NCBI GenBank assembly: GCA_031308135.1
Contig: JAHLJT010009419.1
Span: 39,891,397-39,955,396, forward strand
Direction: 5' to 3'
DNA from: Acheta domesticus
Taxonomy: Eukaryota; Arthropoda; Insecta; Orthoptera; Gryllidae
DNA length: 64,000 nucleotides
Program-made: the position numbers and the translations under genes
The notes under the pieces: generated by a model
The model's input: the letters and a program-made list of their open reading frames with translations, nothing else
Database searches by the model: none
Told to the model about the DNA's origin: nothing
Shown: one piece after another, positions 52,601 through 62,410 of the stretch
How the letters are laid out: each line of letters opens with the position of its first letter
How positions within the stretch are numbered: the stretch's first letter is position 1

Positions 52601-55600
52601 CGTATGAACACCATTTTACAGGAACGTTTGGGTATGAGAAAGCTGTCAGCAAGTTGGATGCTGAGACTGCTTATGATTGCCAACAAGCGAAATTGTGTGA
52701 CCTTTCACCGGAGTGATTGAACATATTGAAGTGCAATCCAAATAAGTTTTTGAGTTTTTTTGTAACAGTTGATGAAATGTGGATCCATCATTTTCAACCC
52801 TAGACTAAACAACAATCCAAGCTGTGGATTTGCTCCAACAAACATGCTCTAAAGAAGGCAAAAACTGTTCTGTCATCAGGAAAAGTCATGGCAACTGTTT
52901 TCTGGATTTTGCAGGATGTGATATTAATTGACTACTGGAAAAGAACAAAATGATAACAGATTCATATTACGCCACATTAATGGATCGTTTTCACAAGGAA
53001 TTGTTGAAGAAGTGACCACATCTGGGGAAGAAAAAAATTATCTTTCACTAGGACAATGCACTCATGCACAAGTCTGCTGTTGCCATGACAAAATTCGGGG
53101 AACTGTGCTATGAACTTTTACCTCACTCACAATATTCTCCTGATTTGGCTCCAAGTGACTTTATCATTTTTGGTAATATTCCGTCTGGACCAGCTGCATT
53201 CCCAACTTGAATTCTTCTCATTGCCTCTTCTACATCTCTTTCCGTGACGGAATCCTCCTCCACCACTTCTCCCCTCCCCTGGTGTCTTTCACTCACCGAG
53301 TTCGAGTCGCCTTCTCCCTCTTTCCCATTTCCCAGTTGTTCATGGGATTTTTGACTCTCACTCAACTCCCTCCAGTCACAAATGACTGTCCTATTGTTGT
53401 CATTAAAGATGTTTTCACAATATTTCCTCCAGGTTTCTAGTATCTGTCGGTTCTGTCTCTAAATTGTCATTTGGATTCCTTATGCTTCTGACTGTTTTCT
53501 TATGTTTCCCTCTTAATCCATTTATTACCTGCTGAATGTATTTCTTGTCTTTATGGTATATTTCTTCCATTTCTGTTGCAAACATTTCCCAACACTCCGT
53601 AACTGCCTTCTTCACTTGTAGTTTCGCTCTATTTCTATTTTCTATGTACTTTTCTCAATCTACTACTTACTTTCTTGAAACCATTTATGTAGCATACACT
53701 TTCTTTTTCTTCTTTACTCATTCCTTTACCACCTTGTTCCACCATCTACTTTTAAAAATGCGTATTTACTCTCTTCCTACCACATACCTCTATTGCTGCC
53801 TCTAGTATAGTTTCTATCAGCTTCTTTCATTCTTCCTCGATTCTTTCCCTCACCTTTTTCCTGTTTCATTTTCAGTCTTTCTTCAATTGCTTGGTCATAT
53901 CTTTTTCTGTTTTCCTCCATTCTCAATTTTTCACTTTTAATTTTAAAATATTTCTTAAATCATTCTCTAGGTGGATATTTAATACAGGTTTTCATCACCA
54001 TCAATTTATGTTCCGTGCTTAATTCCACACTTATGTACACTCTGATATTCACTACTGCATATCGGAATGGCTTCGTATATGTAAAGTAATCAATCATACT
54101 TTTAACTATCATCCAGTTTCTTCTTGTTTCAAAGGTGTATTTGTGTAATTTCTTGTGTGGAAACCACATATTTTCTATTAGCAATCGATTATCTCTATAC
54201 AACATTCTAGCATCTGCTCCCTGTTATCATTCTTGTTTTCTCCACTGCATATTTCCCCATAATACCCTTTCCTTTCTGCACATCCAATCCAATTGGACCA
54301 TTCCAATCTCCCATTATTACCACATGATCATTCATTCCTTGTCCTTTGCGTCATCCGGACAGCCAAGATCCCATTCATCTATAGCGTTTGTGCTATTACT
54401 CTCTGACGTTCGGAATTAAATATTTCCTTTTCTATTGTATCTTTATCTTTGGGTGGTGTGTATATACTCACCAGCGCCACTCTTTCCTTTCATTGTATGT
54501 CCACTCTCTTAATTCTTGCACTTACCAATTTATTACTCGTTGATTAACATTAATTTCTGGTTTCACGATAATGCTTACTCCTCCAACTGCCTTTGTTTTT
54601 ATATCCACTCTACTATATCTTATTAGATACCCTTTATGCAATTCTCTCTCTCCTGCCCCTTTCTTTTTAACTTCGCTAATCCCCAAAATCTTTAAACTGT
54701 ACTTTTCCCTCTCTTCTAGTATTTCCACTTCTTTTCCTGTTATTGCTGTAATATTCCATATGTCTATATTCATATCCAATTCCTAGTGCAGTCGTCTAAG
54801 TTGTCTTTCTTGTCCAATGCTATTGAAGTTTCTCTGAATCCGCTATAAGTGTGGGTGGGTGATTGGCTCTACGTCACTCTGCCCATTGGGGATGTCCCCT
54901 TTCTGTCTCTGGGCCTGCTTGATATGTGTTCAGGGTTTTCTCCCCTAGCCTTTGGAGATCCTCTCCTCCCTGCATGGCAGCAGTTTGGTTTTCTGTCAGG
55001 GTTTTCTTCCCTGACGTACTTCCTAATGTTCCCGTTTTCAGGCACCGGAGACTTGCCCTCGCCTTGCTCTCATTAGCTGCTCTCAAAGCTCCCACCTTAG
55101 AGAGCACCCAGGGGCCACCAGGGGGAGGAGAGAGCAGGACTTGCTAAATTTTGATCCAAATCTGGTATTCCCATTGCAAGAGGACATTACTGGTGTTTTA
55201 ATGGTGTTTACTTCTGGGCATAGGTAAACTCCTGCCAGGCCCAAGTCAGCCATTTGACCCCCGTAAAAATGTTTAAAACTATTAAATCTCCTTAAGATAA
55301 AATTGTTTTTCAGGAATCCCTAAATAAATTTGTCAAATGGTGCACAAATAACAATCTTAATTTCAATCCTTCTAAATGTAAAACAATTACTTTCTCTAGA
55401 GCTAGAACCTTGATCATTAACTCTACGATTGTTGAAAGAGAAGTCAACTATATGGCATCTTGGTGGTGTTTTTGACACCAAAATATCTTTTAATCATATT
55501 TATATAACAGTTAATAAAGCCAATCAGATGCTAAGCTTTATTAAAGCATTCATGCTATGAATTGCACTCATTACCAATACTGAGATCACTTTATTTGATT

Positions 55601-56460
55601 TGATTAGTCCAGTACTTACGTTCTTTTCCGTTGTTTGGTCTTTTTTGAAAAGTATCTCTTAGAGTTGAGACAGCCCTCCATAATTATATTTTAGACTTGC
55701 TGCATACTTTTCAGGGGTTCAGGATCCCTATAAAACCCACAATTTTAGTAGCATAGCTTCATGTTTGAATATCTTAATTGAAATCTTATAGAGGTTATGC
55801 TGATATGTTTTTGATAAACTTTTAAGTGGTACTATTGCATGTTCACTTTTGACGAATCTTTTGAGATTTAAAATTCCCAGATGTAATACCAGAAGACTAA
55901 AAATTTTCCTCAGAATTTTATAAATATTCATACACAGCTAATAACCCTATTAACAGATTGTGTATAACTACTAATAAGTCTAATATAAATTTTTATTTGT
56001 CAAATGATGCAGTGTTCAGCAATTATGTTCAGAGTATACTTTTTAAGCTGGAGTGCATTCTTATACTTTGTTATTAATGTTTGATGTGGTTATCTTTATT
56101 TGCTTAATATTCATGTAATTTTCATTGTAGTACTTCATTTTTTGTTTTGTTTATTTTTTATATCAATACCTAATGTGAGCTGTACTTGAAATCAGTATCA
56201 TCTTTATGTTCATATTGTAATGTTTCCTTGTTCCCTTGCTATTTTATTTTTATTACATTAATTATCTATCGCTTATTTAAACCCATGTAATGATTCCTGA
56301 CTTCTCACTCTCTTTGAACTTCTCATGCTTCCCATTTTTAGTTCGTTACATTGTACATTTAATGATTTAATTTTTCAGGTGCAAGTTGGTGTATTTCACA
56401 TTGCTTTTGCATGGAATTGGAGTTTTATTACCTTGGAACATGTTCATAAATGCACGTGCA
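41334..56460 (+). CDS. SLC29: Equilibrative nucleoside transporter (SLC29/ENT family), first three coding exons
   Basis: ENT proteins move nucleosides across the plasma or lysosomal membrane and have 11 membrane helices. Exons: 41334-41439 (MHQSSNKNRPETPDNQF...), 45582-45744 and 56379-56460, joined in phases 1 and 2 by GT-AG introns of 4142 and 10634 bp. The 90-residue cytosolic N-terminus contains KLTPAWEETNLPNDELNFKG, a segment I associate with insect ENTs. The third exon begins helix 1, LVYFTLLLHGIGVLLPWNMF, matching the GLGTLLPWNFF signature of the family. A GTAAGT donor at 56461 shows the gene continues; I find no further exon before 64000. CAG at 41311-41313 suggests a non-coding first exon upstream. 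Expression level and substrate cannot be judged. Confidence 0.8.
41440..45581. other. SLC29 intron 1
   Basis: 4.1 kb of AT-rich sequence with no recognisable transposon coding block, long palindrome or gene. A polypyrimidine/T-rich patch lies near 45200, well upstream of the acceptor. Confidence 0.5.
46601..46640. repeat. (AAT)n microsatellite
   Basis: Forty bases of uninterrupted TAA/AAT triplets in SLC29 intron 2. A short AGA/GAGA-rich run follows at 46980-47007. 45745-47367 is otherwise unremarkable. Confidence 0.95.
47378..48049. mobile_element. Mutator-like non-autonomous element (copy 1)
   Basis: 672 bp flanked by the 10-bp direct repeat TAATTATAAC (47368-47377 and 48050-48059). Its ends are loosely inverted: TAGACTGGAAAAATAAG and CATAAAAATCTGGTCTC. 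The interior is rich in TATGTAAT motifs and shares a middle block (TTTAGCAGCC, ACAACCAGCAAA, AGATCACAAAAC) with the copy at 49003. A 9-10-bp target duplication is the usual size for Mutator-like elements. No transposase. Confidence 0.6.
49003..49825. mobile_element. Mutator-like non-autonomous element (copy 2)
   Basis: 823 bp flanked by the exact 9-bp repeat GAAATGTGT (48994-49002 and 49826-49834). Ends AGAGACGAGAAAAGTATG and CATAAAATTTGGTCTCTA are imperfect inverted repeats. It is collinear with copy 1 throughout, in the same orientation, but diverged and with extra internal sequence. Confidence 0.6.
50150..50605 (+). pseudogene. Non-LTR retrotransposon reverse transcriptase fragment, 5' piece
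   Basis: ISNYRPITILNVIRKLFESI and IIVDKLNNLICPFLPDT are the RT entry blocks, preceded by VSNEWKSSYIVPIIKSG. After a shift, MDYSKAFDSVNYSIL corresponds to the first catalytic-Asp block. The sequence then breaks into unrelated repeats and the same type of protein resumes at 55280. The pattern fits the Jockey/CR1 side of LINEs. Confidence 0.7.
50606..50860. repeat. Repeat family R (copy C), inverted relative to 20650-20890
   Basis: On the minus strand it reads ACGTTTTGCTTTCAATTGGT, ACAGGGATTCTGG, TTTTTCTGCCGAAAT and ends in ...CATACGTATGTACC, in the same order as 20651-20880. It is truncated before the (GGAC)n tract. Confidence 0.7.
50866..55140 (-). mobile_element. Minus-strand non-LTR retrotransposon, degraded, split by a mariner element
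   Basis: Minus-strand reading from the right: a GC-rich leader (about 55140-54800), then an endonuclease start at 54779 (ITGKEVEILEEREKYSLKIL, GISEVKKKGAG, GGVSIIVKPEI). The RT region follows with VEEAMRRIQVGNAAGPDGIL and PKMIKS at about 53260-53160. After the mariner insertion it continues with QQIWREERIPQEREENTIVP at about 52110-52040. The C-terminal part reads LKWNGYVNRMVEDKKPKQTI near 50930. This order (endonuclease, RT, then WYGHV.RM..E..PK) is that of common insect LINEs often annotated as craniofacial development protein 2-like. Many stops; inactive. Confidence 0.7.
52130..53172 (+). mobile_element. Mariner element with degraded transposase, inside the minus-strand LINE
   Basis: The transposase starts at about 52305 with MEKSEFQVLIEHYFLRGKTL. 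Later blocks are FVTVDEMWIHHFQP (first catalytic Asp), KKAKTVLSSGKVMATVFWIL, a DNA block with a stop directly before it (second Asp), and YSPDLAPSDF (third Asp), the DD34D signature of mariner. Frameshifts and stops are frequent. The LINE frame is interrupted between PKMIKS and QQIWREERIP, which are only a few residues apart in relatives, so the mariner copy inserted into the LINE. Terminal repeats are not clearly preserved. Confidence 0.75.
55280..56050 (+). pseudogene. Non-LTR retrotransposon reverse transcriptase fragment, 3' piece
   Basis: SLNKFVKWCTNNNLNFNPSK CKTITFSRA matches the block that follows the catalytic YADD in LINE RTs. Scattered similarity (LLRFKIPRCNTRRLKIF) marks the C-terminus. 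It is the natural continuation of the fragment at 50150-50605, the intervening 4.7 kb being younger insertions. Confidence 0.6.
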
Positions 56461-56896
56461 GTAAGTATTATTGATATTAATGTAAGTTATGTTTGTTTCA
56501 TGTTGCCAACAAGTACAGTATAACCCCGTTACAAGAGAATCCCGTTTATAAGAGACAATTCATGGTCCTGAGGTCAATTGTATATAAATAATGCATTTAT
56601 TTCCCGCTTTTAAGAGACCCTGTTAAAAGAGATTCCTCCTATTGTGGACATTTATTCTCCGCCATGCATTTCTTCTCGCTTGTAAGAGACAAAGCATTGG
56701 ATTTACTTCAGGTGACTTGAAAATTTCGTCATTGTGGTAAGGGTCCACACTTAAAATAGACTGGAGCCGGAGTTCTCAACACCAGCACCACCAGGGGAGG
56801 AGGTGTGCTAAGTTCTCGTGAAGAAAGCTCGTGTAAGCTTCGTGTCTTTTGGCCACAAAGTCGCTGCAGTACCCTTAGTGTGACTTTTCTAACCGT

Positions 56897-57028
56897 GCCT
56901 CTGGTAGGTTTCAGCTGTTGACAGTTTCATCCAATTGGGAGCTTAAACGTCACCATAGTGACGTCACTGTAGCAACATATGAGCTCCCAATTGGATGAAA
57001 CTGTCAACAGCTGATACCTGCCAGAGGC
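56897..57028. repeat. Foldback repeat with 47-bp arms, 45 of 47 matched
   Basis: Arms run 56897-56943 and 56982-57028, beginning GCCTCTGGTAGGTTTCAGCT and mirrored. The 38-bp loop itself contains a GTCAC-CATA-GTGAC hairpin. It is probably a small MITE nested in the pogo-like element. Confidence 0.8.
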
Positions 57029-57089
57029 AGAGTTGAGTAAATCACATTATATTGCTTTTAGTGTTTTGACAAGTGTTTCCAATTGTTAT

Positions 57090-57650
57090 GTTTTCGTATA
57101 CGTACATATATACGTAATATGGAGAAGTTATGTATTGCTGCAGAAATTCGACTTCGAGATTTCAATGAAAATGCACGGTTTGGGGGTCCTCTGATACCAA
57201 AAAATTGTTGTTTTTTTTTTTCTTTCCGTCCGTCCATCCTTGAATAGCACCAAAACTATTTGTACGATTTTTTCCAAAGTGAATAATCCCCGATCGATCT
57301 GATTCTGCGAAGCTATGAGGTTTTGAAGAACATTCTCCATATTTGTGGTTACTTTACATGAAGCCTCTGGGACATTTTGAAAATTTTCTACAAAATAACT
57401 CCAAATTTTTTCTTTAAACTTTTCGTAGGGATGGTTATAAATGTACTCTACAAGATGACATAAACATAATTTTGCTCTATTGTTTCATTTTTTTCAAAAA
57501 TTACACACGTATAATTTTTTTGTATCTTTATGTCAATATTTACATTGGAGGTGATTTGTTCACATAAATCCATTAATGAGCACATGTGTTTTAAACAATG
57601 TCATAAAGTTCACTCAATTGGTCTAGTTAAATGGGCTGTGGAATCAACTA
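57090..57650. repeat. Repeat family R (copy B), inverted
   Basis: The minus strand reads GTGAACAAATCACCTCCAAT, then AATGTAAATATTGACATAAAG, GTGTAATTTTTGAAAAAAATG, TTTGGAGTTATTTTGTAGAA, and then GGATGGACGGACGG. This parallels 20330-20580. It ends near the TACGTATAC-type terminus at 57090-57110. Confidence 0.65.
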
Positions 57651-58849
57651 ATTTATGTTTCTTCGAGTTTAAAATAGTGTACAAATCATACTAATCCACT
57701 GAAAATTTGGTAACATTTCATTAAACATGTCGAAAAGCCATTTCCCACTTATAAGAGTTCCCGCTTACAAGAGACAAAATTCCATTCCCCCCCAGTGTCT
57801 CTTATAAAGGGGTTTTACTGTAGCTTCTATTTTGCATTTTTGTTAAATAGCAATGAATATGCTAAATAATAATATCTATTTCAAAATATAATTACCTATT
57901 AAGGGTATGAATAATAACACTTATTTCTGTATGTGAGGTGTGAATTTATCTTGATCTCCTGAGTGATACTGAGCATATGAGGTTATATTTAAACTGCTAT
58001 TAAAAATGTGTTTCACTGCTAATACAATTGATGCAAGTGTGTTAATGTGTTTTCATCTCCTCAATATTCTTATCAAAACAATAAAAGACATTTTCTGTTT
58101 GAGGTACATGCAAAGAAATCTTTATTTAGTTTATACATAATTGCTTTCCGTTTTGTGCATTATTATTGTACCATTACTACTTCCAAATGTATCAGAACTT
58201 GGTATAATTGGGGAACTGGAGGTTCAGTATACAATTTAGTTATAGATTTTCTGCAGTATTGACAGGTTTTCGTATGATTTATGTAAAATCGCCTTTGAGA
58301 AAATAGTGTGACAGTGTTTGGCCATTTATAAGAAACCATTGACACAGAACTCTGTGAAGTATTTTAGTGCATTATAGAGCATTTCTCCGCTCCCACACGT
58401 GAATCAAAGAGATTTAAGTCGAAAAACCTAGTAGATTGCAGATTATTGTATTTTTGGGAAATTGGGTGCACATGCCAGCTGCAACACACTTAACCATTGT
58501 GCATAACTCGGATGTATCTTAGGATTTTAACACCCACGGTTTTTATGCTGTAGTCTAGAAAGTGGGACCTTTATGGACATTCTATACCATTTTTGAAAGG
58601 TTCCCTTGCTCTGATTCATGGGTTGTCAGAAATGCTGGATGCCTTTTAGAGATTGCAAATTTAAAAATTTTGTTTTTTTAAATCTTTGGGGTCTTTTTAT
58701 TAAATTATTTTGAGGTATCTGTGATTCAGGCATTCTACCTTGTCAAAATATTTTGTTTCATCCAGTGGGGGAACTGTCCAATGCTGTAACATGGAATTTA
58801 AGTGTTTTGTAATAAAAAAAACCTGACTTGCAGTTTATCTTCCAGATTA

Positions 58850-59265
58850 ACATGTGAGGTAAACATGTGGGGACTGTAAGGGGATGGCTATGGGAACTAT
58901 TAAGAAATGTAGAGAAGTAGGGAATATGCGATTAATATGTAAGAGGATCTTATAGGGAAATGTTTGGGAAACATGTAAGGAGACCTGTTGTGAGAATGGG
59001 AGGATGCGATGAACTTGCTGGAAACACATGATAAACCTGCAGGAAACATGATGAACTTGCACGAAAAGTTGGAGGAACTTGGAGAGAACATGGAAGGAAC
59101 TTACTGGGGAACATGTGGGAAACTGTAAGAAACATTCAGAAAACATGTAAAAAACTTGAAAAACGGCAGGGAGCATGGTCGGAACATACCAGGAACATGG
59201 GGGGGGGGGGTTGGTATATGTGCAGAATGTCCAGAGAATATGTGGGGGAACATGCAGTGTGCAAG
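58850..59265. repeat. Degenerate GGAACATGT minisatellite
   Basis: About 400 bp of imperfect units around GGAACATGTAAGGAAACTTG, each roughly 18-22 bp, followed by a G10 homopolymer at about 59200. Long open frames on the minus strand here are repeat artefacts rich in Phe/Ser/Cys. Confidence 0.65.
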
Positions 59266-59989
59266 TAAAGCCCAGTTATGTTCCTTTAAGACTATATTCT
59301 ACAAAATGAGACCCATTTGAACCTTCATTTTTGGAGATTTAGCTCTTGTGGGTATCCCCACTCTAACAAGCATGGGTTTTAGAATTAAGTAGAACCTCGA
59401 AGTTTGTAAAGTTAATTATGATGCATCAGTAGAACCACATGATAGTTTATATGGTCTATAATGCTTTAACATACAGGGCAGGGGCAGGCCATTTGAAGTT
59501 GTAATTCAGTAAGAAGATATTTTCTCTTTTAAAAACCATGTTAATTAAGTGCGGAATGCTTACATAGGACCAATTAGCCAATGATGTGGGGACTACTAGT
59601 TACCTCCACTTATAGCATAACTACTTTGCCACTTCTGATAGTAACACACTGGGGCACCCAGTGAAGGTTGGGTGGGGAATATGCCCTGGAGCCTCACTTA
59701 ACCGCTTAGGACCCCCGGGGTTAGATTTATATATTATTTTTATCATTTTAATGATTTCTGCCATGAATGGAAAAAAATCTTTGTTTCTATCATAGAAATA
59801 TTTGTTTTAACCTCTAGGTTGCATTTTTTTTTTTTTAATTTTCTGGAAACATTCTGCATGTTGAATTGATAAATAAAGCAAGAAAATGTTGATAATACAT
59901 TGTAATCGGTTTCCCTGCTCCTTTCTCACCACCAACTATCTATCGCAATGTCATGCGTGTGTGTGTGCGCGAGTTGCAATACGTGCATT

Positions 59990-61700
59990 CCCCTTTCGCA
60001 CGGGCTACCTTACTGAATTTATTTACCAATCAACTCGTCAAAACACAACATAAAACATGAACGCACGGATGCCCAACTTCCATTCCAGCATACACACCCA
60101 CATAACACCCATAACGTATTTACTTTTCAAATAATTTAAAATGCCCGATTTTTCTCAAAAAAACTATAATACACAATTACAGAAAATTTGTTTCCAAGGT
60201 GAGTCGTGACCAGTTCCGTATGGAAAGCCATAAACTGTAGCTTAAATTTGCAGTGCATCCAGGTTCCTAACTACTGAAATAATGACACATTAATGTGAGA
60301 GAGCAAAAAACTTCTGTCGGCAGCCTCGCCTTCCAACATTTAATTTATTCGCCAAAAGAATCTTTTCCTTTTAGCATCCACTTGTTGTGATCTGCATTTA
60401 AACCAGCCCATCACTTATACACAATACACATAAATAACACACACAAATAAAAAAAAACAATCCTGAAATATATATATCACACTGACAAAACAAAATATAC
60501 CAACCATCAAAATATATACACAACAATAACCATTTCTCCTTGGAATTTCTTTCTTTTTATTTTTGCACGTGCTTTCTTTTAAAATTGAATTAATATTTCT
60601 AGATTTTATTCTGATAAATGTAAATCTGCCTATTATTTACAAAAATCCCGAATCATATTTGAATACTTGAAATTTCTGCACATTTTACTATTTTAATCAA
60701 ATCGACTCGGTTTTTACACTAGAATCACCATTAATGCTTCTTCTCTATTTTTATTGCAAAAAAATCCAAACTTTGAAATTTGCGCACTGCCACATTTTCA
60801 AAATATCAACACTGTTCCAACTTTACATTGATTTGTAACTAAAATTTGTTAAAACAAATTCAGTTTCAAAACTTAAAGTTCAAACACGAACACGTTCTCT
60901 CAGATACATTTTTTACATGCTGCTACATGTCACAACACACACTGCTATTCTGCCACCCTCATTGTTGTGTTCTGTAGGTTATATAGTTTCAAACAAAAAA
61001 ACCACTGCCGCTGCCATTCTTGTTAATTATCACCAGACTAAGAAAAATTCTTATTTTTTGCAATTTTCACATTAGAACTCCCCCACAGTGTTCAAAAATT
61101 GCCATTTGATTCCAATGTCTCACTTTAGTTTTCAAAACATGCATTTTCAGCCCCATTACACCGAAAAACACTTATTTTTATCTCACATACTTGTGCCTTG
61201 CAAATTCAAATTTGCATTTGCAAATTCCCCCTTGTCGTTTTGTAACGTGAAAATTATGAAAAATAAACTTCTCCTGCAAGTCTTGTACTATTTTCATAAA
61301 TTTGCCGCAATTCAGATACACTGACCTGTAATTACCATTATGGCACAGTTTATGGGTTTCACTTAAAATCTTGAAAATGTTTTTTTTTTTTTCCGTACAT
61401 GGCGTTGAAGCTCACTTATGCATTTTATTAAAAGTGTTCTGATTACACAACCCGTAGTTCGATTTCAATGAAACAAACACTGTAATTCTTCTTAAATCAG
61501 TAGCCATTTAATAGTCCTGTTCAGTTATGTTTATTTCTGCATGTTTTAATAAACTAAAAGTATTGTTCTTACGCAATGCGGCTATCTTTTGTTTTTTTCT
61601 ATACTCTATTCACCACATATGGTCCTCGTTTTGCTATAGTCTGTTCTTCAGTGAAAAACTTAAAATAGCCATAATTCATAGTAAATCAACTGTAACTGAT
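59990..61700. repeat. Dispersed repeat family S (copy 2)
   Basis: Direct-orientation relative of 30740-32730, with similar order of conserved patches (see that entry). No coding sequence. Inside the presumed SLC29 intron 3. Confidence 0.5.
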
Positions 61701-61859
61701 CCTGAATCATTACTACATTTATTTAAATCTAACGAACTTACTACATATTACAATAAAAGAAATGTGAAAATTAGTATTTTCATTTATTTGCATTTCGTGG
61801 AAAATTTGTAGCTGTTTCTGTTTGCTTTCATGCACAAATAATTAAAAATACTTTGCACA

Positions 61860-62150
61860 TTGTGCAGTTTAGTCTTGTAAGTGTCCGGTTATTGTCGTGG
61901 GAGGTGAGGGGGTGATGTTCCCTCACTGGATGGTGAGATCCGACCTACTCGTCAGCTTTCAAGGTCTTCTCCAACGAGTTGTCTCCCACCCGCAGAGCAT
62001 CGCTCCAGCCAGGACAAATTCTGGGCTCCTGACTTGTCTGCCGATATGTTATGGTGCTGCGTGGCTTGTTTGCTAAACCGGCATTCGCGTGACGTTGATC
62101 GGAGAGACCAGGGAAAACTACTGATCAGAGCAGCCGCATGCTGGAATTCT
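61860..62150. other. GC-rich unassigned segment left of a MITE
   Basis: TCCGGTTATTGTCGTGGGAG through GATCGGAGAGACCAGGGAAA is distinctly GC-richer than its surroundings and has no open frame of note. It could be a SINE or the end of another element; I cannot classify it. Confidence 0.25.
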
Positions 62151-62173
62151 CCAATCAGCAGCTGAACTTAACG

Positions 62174-62410
62174 TATACAGTGATTTTTCTAACTTTGCCT
62201 TTCAAGGACCGTCTTCACGATGGAATATGTCACGGTATTTTGTGTCTTTCTCAGTCATGCAGCCAGATATTGTATGATCGCATCCATATCAAGCAGTGCT
62301 TGCAATCATGCGACTTCTAGTGGCACAACTGAGAAAGATGCGCAATGGCACGTGATATTCCATCGTGGCCATAGGGGCTTGAGAGGCAGAATTAGAAAAA
62401 TTGCACTATA
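62174..62410. mobile_element. Foldback MITE, subfamily A (copy 8)
   Basis: Ends TATACAGTGATTTTTCTAAC and ...AGAAAAATTGCACTATA, interior CACGATGGAATATGTCACGG and core AAGCAGTGCTTGCAATCATG. Arms are more diverged than in copy 6. TA flanks. Confidence 0.8.

Larger units (their letters stand above)
56516..57820. mobile_element. Pogo/Tigger-like non-autonomous element with TA target duplication
   Basis: Inverted ends CAGTATAACCCCGTTACAAG and CTTATAAAGGGGTTTTACTG, flanked by TA at 56514-56515 and 57821-57822. A second internal pair uses the same AAGAGA/TTATAAGAG theme. The 1305-bp element contains no transposase but holds a foldback (56897-57028) and a copy of repeat R (57090-57650). CAGT ends plus TA duplication are typical of the pogo group. 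It lies in SLC29 intron 3, 56 bp after exon 3. Confidence 0.7.

Noticed and set aside
58847..59176. 109-codon minus-strand open frame
   Set aside because: It lies wholly inside a degenerate minisatellite; composition is repeat-driven and no domain is visible.
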